Assembly: GCA_023300065.1 (NCBI GenBank)
Contig: JALZWJ010000107.1
Span: 1 to 10,922 of the forward strand
DNA length: 10,922 nucleotides
Direction: 5' to 3'
Origin: Akkermansiaceae bacterium
GTDB taxonomy: Bacteria; Verrucomicrobiota; Verrucomicrobiia; Verrucomicrobiales; Akkermansiaceae
Both the position numbers and the translations under genes were made by a program. Under the pieces are notes generated by a model that was given only the letters and a program-made list of their open reading frames with translations, was not told the origin of the DNA and ran no database searches. Positions 6,273 through 10,922 of this stretch are shown piece by piece (within the stretch, counting starts at the first letter, position 1; each line of letters begins with the position of its first letter).

Positions 6273-7001
6273 ATGAAGTCTCTATCACTCCTGACTCTCG
6301 GAGCCCTTGCGTTCGCTTTGGCATCTTGTGGGTCTGTTCAAAATCTCAAAAATCTCAAGCAGCCTATCAGTCCTGATAGTAGTTTTGACCCACTCAATTC
6401 GCCGGGCTCTCGCTCGAAGAAGAAGACGAATGCCAAGCAGAAGTCCGCGGTCGTTGCTCCGAATTCCCCGAGCTACCATGCTGGCCAGTGGGTGGAGACC
6501 TCGATGAATAGCGCGACCTTCTTTAGCAAGATTCCGAAGGGGAACGCCCGTGCCGATAAGGTTCTGAGCTCAGGAACTCCGCTGAAAGTGATTTCGAGCA
6601 AAGGGACTTACGTGAAAGTGGAACTCGACTCGGGAGATGTCGGCTATGTTCCGAACATCATGGTGATCGAGCGCCCTACCGACGGTCCCGTTCCTAAGCT
6701 GAGCGCGGCTGCTCCTGCTCCAGTGCCTGAATTCGGTTCAGTGCCACCTCCCGTTGATCCCGGTGATGTTTCCACTGGGACGATCGCCCCAGCACCCGAA
6801 ATTCCTAGTATTGTGCCACCGGTTCCTGATGTCTCCACAGTGCCATCCTTGACTGCTCCGCCGGCTGTCCCATCTCTTCCAGATGCTCCACCGGTGCCGA
6901 ATGTCGCCACGCCTCCTGTGTCAGAGTCCATTCCCGGTGGTTCTTTTATCGCGCCTCCGCCGGAGATCCCCGGCATCACGGATCCAGTCTCGATCGACTA
7001 G
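6273..7001 (+). CDS. Lipoprotein with bacterial SH3-like domain and proline-rich tail
   Basis: The protein starts MKSLSLLTLGALAFALASCG, a lipoprotein signal peptide with lipobox LASC and lipidated Cys19, so it should be anchored in the envelope. A lysine-rich linker follows (about 48-58). An SH3-like domain lies at about 72-132 (VETSMNSATFFSK, then GTPLKVISSKGTYVKVEL and GDVGYVPNIMVI); such domains often bind peptidoglycan or peptides. The tail, about 134-242, is made of Pro/Val/Ala-rich stretches with short imperfect repeats such as 'PPVPDVSTVPS', likely extended and able to span the periplasm. The frame is also open from an ATG at 6255, but the signal peptide is cleaner from 6273. The 242-residue protein is not a known enzyme. 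It diverges from rfbB and ends in a strong terminator. A structural or peptidoglycan-binding role is inference. Confidence 0.75.
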   Translation: MKSLSLLTLGALAFALASCGSVQNLKNLKQPISPDSSFDPLNSPGSRSKKKTNAKQKSAVVAPNSPSYHAGQWVETSMNSATFFSKIPKGNARADKVLSSGTPLKVISSKGTYVKVELDSGDVGYVPNIMVIERPTDGPVPKLSAAAPAPVPEFGSVPPPVDPGDVSTGTIAPAPEIPSIVPPVPDVSTVPSLTAPPAVPSLPDAPPVPNVATPPVSESIPGGSFIAPPPEIPGITDPVSID

Positions 7002-7022
7002 GTCCAGATCTTAGTGATTTCA

Positions 7023-7060
7023 AAAAAACCGGACAAGCGAATGCGTTTGTCCGGTTTTTT
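7023..7060 (+). terminator. Rho-independent terminator, probably bidirectional
   Basis: Two perfect 14-bp arms, AAAAAACCGGACAA (7023-7036) and TTGTCCGGTTTTTT (7047-7060), enclose a 10-nt loop. The CCGGACAA core stem is followed by six T, and the upstream A-run gives a U-tail on the other strand as well. It ends the lipoprotein transcript 22 bp after its stop and separates it from the TerC gene. Confidence 0.93.
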
Positions 7061-7101
7061 CTCTTTATGCCGAGCCTTCCATAAAGAAGATTACTTGTCT
7101 C

Positions 7102-7923
7102 ATGCCTGACCTTTTGAATTCCCTCATCACCCTTGGACTCCTCATCCTGCTCCAAGCGGTCCTTGGTTTCGATAACCTCCTCTATATTTCCCTAGAGTCC
7201 CAACGCGCTCCGGAAGAGCACCAAAGCCGTGTCCGTAAGCTCGGAATTGGGATCGCAGTGGCCCTGCGCATCATCCTTCTCTTCGTTCTCATCAATTTAG
7301 TTGAAGCGCTTCAAGATCCCTTCTTTAGCACAGGAGAAGGGGGCTGGATCGAGGGCACCTTTAACTTCCACAGTGTCATCGTCCTCTTCGGTGGTGCTTT
7401 CATTCTCTATACCGCGACGAAGGAAATCTCCCACATGATGTCGCTTGAGGAAGAGGGCCATGCTGCAGATCGCCAGCCTTCTTCTCCGAAAAAAGTCATC
7501 GGCCTTATCGTTTTTATGAACGTGATTTTCTCGTTCGATTCCATCCTCAGCGCGATGGCTCTCGCCAGTAACCCTCGGAATGCTGATGGCAGCCACGGTG
7601 GTTACCAAATGGTCGTCATGGTCATCGCCATTCTCGTCGGCGGACTCATCATGATCCTCCTCGCCGATAAGGTGACGGACTTTCTTCAACGTAATCGCAT
7701 GTATGAGGTCCTCGGACTCTTCGTCCTCTTTGTCGTTGGCATCATGCTCCTCACCGAGGGCGCGCACCTCGCGCACCTGAAGTTCTTCGGTAACGAGATC
7801 CAAGCCATGACAAAGACCACCTTCTACTTTGTCATCGGAACCCTGCTCCTAACCGACATCGTGCAAGGCCGTTACCAGAAAAAGCTCACCGCGGAGAAGC
7901 TCCGTAAAGCGAGCCACTCCTAG
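7102..7923 (+). CDS. TerC-family integral membrane protein
   Basis: The 273-residue multi-pass protein belongs to the TerC family (Pfam TerC). Typical features are LGFDNLLYISL at 21-31 with Asp24 and Asn25 in the first half, and VIFSFDSILSAMAL at 141-154 with Asp146 in the second half; the paired acidic motifs are the family hallmark and probably bind metal. Hydrophobic helices lie near 5-30, 48-70, 88-107, 132-155, 170-190, 203-222 and 240-256. TerC relatives have been linked to tellurite resistance and, in some bacteria, to manganese export; the substrate here is unknown. No ter operon genes lie nearby, so a general metal role is more likely than tellurite resistance. The ATG is 41 bp after the terminator, with no clear Shine-Dalgarno site. 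The gene converges on nagA, 28 bp away. Confidence 0.9.
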   Translation: MPDLLNSLITLGLLILLQAVLGFDNLLYISLESQRAPEEHQSRVRKLGIGIAVALRIILLFVLINLVEALQDPFFSTGEGGWIEGTFNFHSVIVLFGGAFILYTATKEISHMMSLEEEGHAADRQPSSPKKVIGLIVFMNVIFSFDSILSAMALASNPRNADGSHGGYQMVVMVIAILVGGLIMILLADKVTDFLQRNRMYEVLGLFVLFVVGIMLLTEGAHLAHLKFFGNEIQAMTKTTFYFVIGTLLLTDIVQGRYQKKLTAEKLRKASHS

Positions 7924-7951
7924 GGGAGGCTCTTAAAGAGAGGGGAGGGGC

Positions 7952-9058
7952 TTAGACCCCGTCCACAAAGGTCCGCTCCACCTCCAGCTCTTCATTTAGG
8001 ACGACTAAGTCCGCCGCAAATCCTGGCTCGATTTTTCCAAGATTGGTCAGCCCCAGAGCGCGAGCTTGGTTCCATGAAGTCGTCGCCACGAGGTCGCTCA
8101 ATGCCTCCCCCGTGATCTCCTGAATCAACTTCAGCCCGCGCGGGTAACGCAGGGTCGATCCCGCCAGCGCGCCGTTGCTCTGCAAGCGGGCTACCCCGTC
8201 TTTGATCTCCACCTCTAGGCCGCCGAGGGAGGTCGCCCCATCCGCCTGCCATGAGGCTGAGACAGAGTCTGTGATGAGCATAATATTTTCCCGCGGCACA
8301 CGAGCGAAGATGAGTTCCAGCATCTCAGGAGCAAGATGGATGCCATCAGCGATCACCTCGATTTTCAAAGTATCTTCCAGCAAGCCTGCGCCCATCACTC
8401 CGATCTCACGATGGTGCAGGCCCGTCATGGCATTGCCAAAATGGGTCAAATGTTTCAGGCCATATCCCATCGCCCGGGTCACCGTCTCATAGCTCGCCTT
8501 CGTATGCGCGGCCGAGGATATGATGCCCATCCCCATCGCCTCGCGGATCACGTTATAGGCTCCTGGGAGCTCCGGCGCGAGCGAGAGGATACATGCCGGG
8601 AAAATCCGGTGCAGCGCGTGCAGCTCATTCAGATCTGGGTCGCGCACGAATTGTGGGTTCTGTGCCCCGGCCTGCTCCACATTGATAAACGGACCCTCCA
8701 GATGCATCCCCGGGATATGCAGAGGGGCGGTAGGGGCCCAGTCACGGACTGTTTCCACGATTTCAATGAGCCGTTGCGCTGGCTGTGTCAGCGTCGTAGG
8801 GAGCCACGTCGTCACTCCTTCCTTTCGTTTTGTCTGAGCAATATGCTCTAGGCTTTCGGCGGAAGCATCACAGACATCTGCGCCATCCGCGCCGTGAGAG
8901 TGAATGTCAATGAACCCCGGCAGGAGCATCTTGCCTCCTAGATCCACATCCCCCTCGGTCAAGTTACCGATCTCCATGATCTGCCCATTCTTTATCAGAA
9001 TACTCGCTTCTTTCTTTTCGAAGCCGGGCGAGATGAGGTGTGCATTTGTGATAATCAT
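7952..9058 (-). CDS. nagA: N-acetylglucosamine-6-phosphate deacetylase
   Basis: The 368-residue amidohydrolase removes the acetyl group from GlcNAc-6-phosphate, feeding amino sugars from cell wall recycling or chitin back to central metabolism. PGFIDIHSHG at 47-56 holds the metal-binding His53 and His55. HLEGPFIN gives the bridging Glu, SSAAHTKA and THFGNAM give further His ligands, and LITDSVSA gives the catalytic Asp. The usual C-terminal AxxxGL..LG.I.PG..ADLVVL motif is present. The ATG at 9058 overlaps the pgsA stop (TAATG), so translation is coupled. An in-frame ATG seven codons upstream lies inside pgsA and is less likely. No nagB or regulator is in the window. The pairing with a phospholipid gene is not an obvious pathway link. 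Confidence 0.93.
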   Translation of the reverse strand: MIITNAHLISPGFEKKEASILIKNGQIMEIGNLTEGDVDLGGKMLLPGFIDIHSHGADGADVCDASAESLEHIAQTKRKEGVTTWLPTTLTQPAQRLIEIVETVRDWAPTAPLHIPGMHLEGPFINVEQAGAQNPQFVRDPDLNELHALHRIFPACILSLAPELPGAYNVIREAMGMGIISSAAHTKASYETVTRAMGYGLKHLTHFGNAMTGLHHREIGVMGAGLLEDTLKIEVIADGIHLAPEMLELIFARVPRENIMLITDSVSASWQADGATSLGGLEVEIKDGVARLQSNGALAGSTLRYPRGLKLIQEITGEALSDLVATTSWNQARALGLTNLGKIEPGFAADLVVLNEELEVERTFVDGV

Positions 9059-9639
9059 TAGTCGAGAAGAAGGCTCCATGACTTCTTCAGATAGTTGAAG
9101 CCAGAGATGAGAGTGAGGGTCAAGGCCCCCCAGAGGAAAACACGGAAGAGTGAATTCTCAGGTGAAGTCAGTGACATCAACATCTCTGGGAAACCCAAAT
9201 GAGGCGCGGCTGAATCCAAAATCAACCAAATCAGACAAGTAATGCCAAAGGCTAATTGAAAGGTCGTCTTCCATTTTCCCAGCTTATCGGCTGCGATCAC
9301 CTCGCCCTTATCCACCGCGATTTGCCGCAGTCCTGTCACCAAAAATTCCCGCCCAATGATCACCGCCGTGACCCACACTGGGCAGAGCCCCTTACTCGTG
9401 AAGAAAATAAAGGCAGATGCCACGAGGATCTTATCCGCGAGTGGATCCATCAATTTACCGAGTGAGGTCACCAAATTCATCTTCCGTGCCAGATAGCCAT
9501 CCAGCCAATCGGAGATCGTCGCCAGCACAAAAACAAAAAGAGCCACGCTGAGCCCCGCCGTGCCACCCCAGCTAGCACTCGCCACAAAGATTGCGGTGAG
9601 GATCAGCCGAGCAAAGGTGATAGAGTTAGGAAGATTCAC
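9058..9639 (-). CDS. pgsA: CDP-diacylglycerol--glycerol-3-phosphate 3-phosphatidyltransferase
   Basis: The 193-residue inner membrane enzyme makes phosphatidylglycerol phosphate from CDP-diacylglycerol and glycerol-3-phosphate. The protein begins VNLPNSITFARL, the normal PgsA N-terminus, and the CDP-alcohol phosphatidyltransferase motif spans residues 44-69: D44, D47, G48, AR (51-52), G61, D65 and D69 in the expected spacing. GREFLVTGLRQIA is also PgsA-like. Several transmembrane segments follow. The GTG at 9639 is chosen because the frame upstream (to 9720) codes for an unrelated, non-conserved stretch that runs into the divergent promoter region. The stop overlaps the nagA ATG. The divergent protease gene starts 103 bp away. 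No Shine-Dalgarno site is seen before the GTG. Confidence 0.93.
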   Translation of the reverse strand: MNLPNSITFARLILTAIFVASASWGGTAGLSVALFVFVLATISDWLDGYLARKMNLVTSLGKLMDPLADKILVASAFIFFTSKGLCPVWVTAVIIGREFLVTGLRQIAVDKGEVIAADKLGKWKTTFQLAFGITCLIWLILDSAAPHLGFPEMLMSLTSPENSLFRVFLWGALTLTLISGFNYLKKSWSLLLD

Positions 9640-9688
9640 GGGTCGGGGGGAACAGTGTGCTAGACCGGAGCTAGAAACAACCTTTTGC

Positions 9689-9698
9689 GACAATTGTC
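9689..9698. promoter_or_regulatory. 10-bp perfect palindrome between pgsA and the M48 protease gene
   Basis: GACAATTGTC is perfectly self-complementary. It lies 8 bp upstream of the TTGACA of the protease promoter and within the short divergent region, where a regulator could act on both genes. At 10 bp it could also occur by chance. Confidence 0.25.
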
Positions 9699-9706
9699 CC
9701 TCTGAT

Positions 9707-9736
9707 TTGACAAAAGTCACGCTGATGGCCTATCAA
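9707..9736 (+). promoter_or_regulatory. Candidate promoter of the M48 protease gene
   Basis: TTGACA (9707-9712, six of six) and TATCAA (9731-9736, four of six) are 18 bp apart. The -10 box ends 6 nt before the ATG at 9743, so the message would start at about the ATG. This also supports 9743 over the in-frame ATG at 9725, which would lie inside the promoter. Confidence 0.5.
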
Positions 9737-9742
9737 TGGGGC

Positions 9743-10525
9743 ATGAATCTCTCCCTCAAAAAACTCCTCAAATCGAAAGGCCTCACCCTTCTTCTCCCCA
9801 TCGCCGTCATCGGATGCGCGGCGCCCGCTTCTTACAATGCCGACACCGGAGCCGTCGAAATACGTGCCGCAGATGCCTCTCTCATCCAGCAAGGGGAGGC
9901 CGCCTTCGCCCAGTATAAGAGCCAGACACCCGTCTCCACAAACGCCGCCGCCCAAGCTCGCGTCAACCGCGTCGCCACCCGCCTCCGCCCAGTCATCAAC
10001 CTCCCCGGCACGAACTGGGAATTTGTGGTTTTTGAAGATTCCGCGGCCAATGCCTTCGCCCTCCCCGGTGGAAAAGTAGGGGTCAATACCGGCCTCCTCA
10101 ATGTCGCCGTTACCGATGGTCAACTCGCCGCCGTTCTCGCGCACGAGATGGCTCACGTCACCTCGAACCACGCCGCCGCCCGTGTCAAAAATAACGAAAC
10201 CATCGCCCTCGGTGGTGCCATTCTTGGAGCAGTTCTCGGCGGTTCAGAAGCCGGTTCTCAATTAGGATCGCTCGCCTCAAAAGGAGGAGAAATCGCCTTC
10301 GGTCTCACCTTTTCTCGTTCTCAGGAACTTGAGGCAGATCGCGTCGGCACCATCTTCATGGCACGCGCCGGATATGAGCCCAGCGAGGCCGTCACCCTCT
10401 GGGAGCGCATGGGTGCCCAGAATAAGTCCAGCACCCCAGAGTTCCTCAGTACCCACCCCGTCAACACCACCCGCATCAAGGCCCTCCAAGAGTTCCTCCC
10501 CGTCGCAAACGCCCAGAAACGCTAG
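9743..10525 (+). CDS. M48-family zinc metalloprotease lipoprotein (LoiP/BepA-like)
   Basis: The 260-residue protein begins with a lysine-containing signal peptide and a lipobox VIGC, with lipidated Cys25, so it should be anchored on the periplasmic side of a membrane. A short helical region (about 40-85) precedes the peptidase domain. The zinc-binding HEMAH motif is at 134-138, preceded by NAFALPGGKVGVNTGLL, and the third ligand lies in SQELEADRVG. HPVNTTRIKALQ near the C-terminus is also typical. Relatives such as LoiP (YggG) and BepA degrade or help assemble outer membrane proteins. There is no TPR domain, so it is closer to LoiP than to BepA. The frame is open upstream, but the signal peptide and promoter fix the start at 9743. 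It diverges from pgsA; lipA follows after 147 bp, a stretch in which I see no gene or terminator. Confidence 0.9.
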   Translation: MNLSLKKLLKSKGLTLLLPIAVIGCAAPASYNADTGAVEIRAADASLIQQGEAAFAQYKSQTPVSTNAAAQARVNRVATRLRPVINLPGTNWEFVVFEDSAANAFALPGGKVGVNTGLLNVAVTDGQLAAVLAHEMAHVTSNHAAARVKNNETIALGGAILGAVLGGSEAGSQLGSLASKGGEIAFGLTFSRSQELEADRVGTIFMARAGYEPSEAVTLWERMGAQNKSSTPEFLSTHPVNTTRIKALQEFLPVANAQKR

Positions 10526-10672
10526 GAGACCAAGGCACTCCAAAACTCAAAAGCTCAAAACCCAGCCCCCCACCAAGATCCTCGCTACATCTACCCCTCG
10601 CTTAATCACCTCCAGCGAAAACCTCTCACATCTGGTGTTGCGCATCCACCTGTCAGAGAGTAACTAGCGATT

Positions 10673-10915
10673 ATGAGCGGTTGTGGAAGCGGTAGAAACT
10701 TCGGTCCCCGGATGAAAATGGATGCATCACTGCATCTCGAAAAAAAGCCCAGTTGGATCAAGGTCCGTCTGCCAAATAATCCCGTCTTCTGGGACACCAA
10801 GTCCATGATCAAGGACCTCAACTTGGTCACCGTCTGTGAAGAAGCCCAATGCCCAAACCGCTGGGAATGTTGGGGGCAGGGGACTGCCACCTTCATGATC
10901 GCCGGTGAAAAATGA
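10673..10915 (+). CDS. lipA: Lipoyl synthase LipA, N-terminal part, interrupted at the right edge
   Basis: The 80 visible residues match the N-terminus of the radical-SAM enzyme that inserts sulfur into octanoyl groups to form lipoate: KKPSWIKVRLP at 24-34, then TVCEEAQCPNRWECW with Cys55, Cys60 and Cys66 (the CX4CX5C auxiliary cluster) and GTATFMIAG at 70-78. The next residue should be the first Cys of the CX3CX2C radical-SAM cluster, but the codon is TGA. The final 11 bases are the reverse complement of 10886-10896, so this stop is probably an artefact at the end of the sequence and the real gene should continue. The start at 10673 is uncertain; in-frame ATGs at 10712 and 10718 would also fit, as conservation begins only near residue 24. 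The TGA codon spans 10913-10915. Confidence 0.85.
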   Translation: MSGCGSGRNFGPRMKMDASLHLEKKPSWIKVRLPNNPVFWDTKSMIKDLNLVTVCEEAQCPNRWECWGQGTATFMIAGEK

Positions 10916-10922
10916 AGGTGGC
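10886..10922. repeat. Inverted repeat ending exactly at the window edge
   Basis: GCCACCTTCAT (10886-10896) and ATGAAGGTGGC (10912-10922) are perfect reverse complements, separated by 15 bp. The right arm runs to the last base of the window and falls exactly where lipA loses its expected sequence. It may continue past the edge. A fold-back (snap-back) artefact is the simplest reading. Confidence 0.8.

Noticed and set aside
7930..7940. CTCTTAAAGAG between terC and nagA as a hairpin terminator.
   Set aside because: The loop would be a single base and no T-run follows, so it is unlikely to work as a terminator.
9640..9720. A longer pgsA start at 9720.
   Set aside because: The added 27 residues do not look like PgsA and would cover the divergent control region; PgsA proteins normally begin at the NLPN motif.
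10638..10666. TTGCGC-17-TAACTA upstream of lipA as a promoter.
   Set aside because: Only three and two of six bases match the consensus boxes, despite the good spacing and 6 nt to the ATG.
10913..10915. TGA in place of a conserved lipA cysteine as a selenocysteine codon.
   Set aside because: The bases around it are an exact fold-back of upstream sequence, which explains the TGA more simply; I know of no selenocysteine-containing LipA and no downstream sequence is available to look for a SECIS element.

Overview
The window looks like chromosomal DNA from a Gram-negative bacterium. It carries lipid A/LPS-type envelope genes (a late lipid A acyltransferase, an LpcC-like core mannosyltransferase, ManC and RfbB), two probable lipoproteins, and housekeeping genes (truA, ruvX, pgsA, nagA, lipA start). 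GC is fairly high, GTG starts are common and Shine-Dalgarno motifs are almost absent. Together with the RelE/ParE and 'addiction module component' pair, this suggests the PVC group, possibly Verrucomicrobiota. The taxonomic placement is inference from general gene style; no rRNA or other marker proves it.

Layout. From 4785 down to the left edge, eight genes on the minus strand form one tightly packed run: manC, a type II antitoxin/toxin pair, ruvX, truA, a six-helix membrane protein of unknown function, an LpcC-type mannosyltransferase and the start of an LpxL/HtrB-type acyltransferase. Gaps run from a 1-bp overlap to 28 bp. A small two-helix membrane protein (4877-5197) diverges from manC and converges on rfbB (6171-5203, minus). 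A lipoprotein with an SH3-like domain and a proline-rich tail (6273-7001, plus) diverges from rfbB and ends in a strong hairpin terminator. A TerC-family membrane protein (7102-7923, plus) converges on nagA. pgsA and nagA are a translationally coupled minus-strand pair (9639-7952). Divergent from pgsA is an M48 metalloprotease lipoprotein (9743-10525, plus), followed by the N-terminal part of lipA (10673 to the right edge).

How the genes fit together. ManC makes GDP-mannose, which the mannosyltransferase in the same run could use on the LPS core. The acyltransferase would finish lipid A, and RfbB would supply dTDP-4-keto-6-deoxyglucose for rhamnose-type sugars. PgsA makes the phosphatidylglycerol precursor and NagA recycles amino sugars. 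The M48 lipoprotein is a likely envelope quality-control protease. Much of the window therefore concerns the cell envelope.

Most notable points. (1) Several first genes have a -10-like box only 6-8 nt before the start codon, which implies leaderless mRNAs and fits the lack of Shine-Dalgarno sites. (2) A perfect 16-bp palindrome overlaps such a -10 box and abuts the start codon at 4877. (3) A toxin-antitoxin pair sits inside the envelope/housekeeping run with its own candidate promoter in the manC stop region. (4) The last 11 bases are the exact reverse complement of bases 10886-10896 and put a stop where lipA should encode a cluster-binding Cys, probably a fold-back artefact at a contig end.
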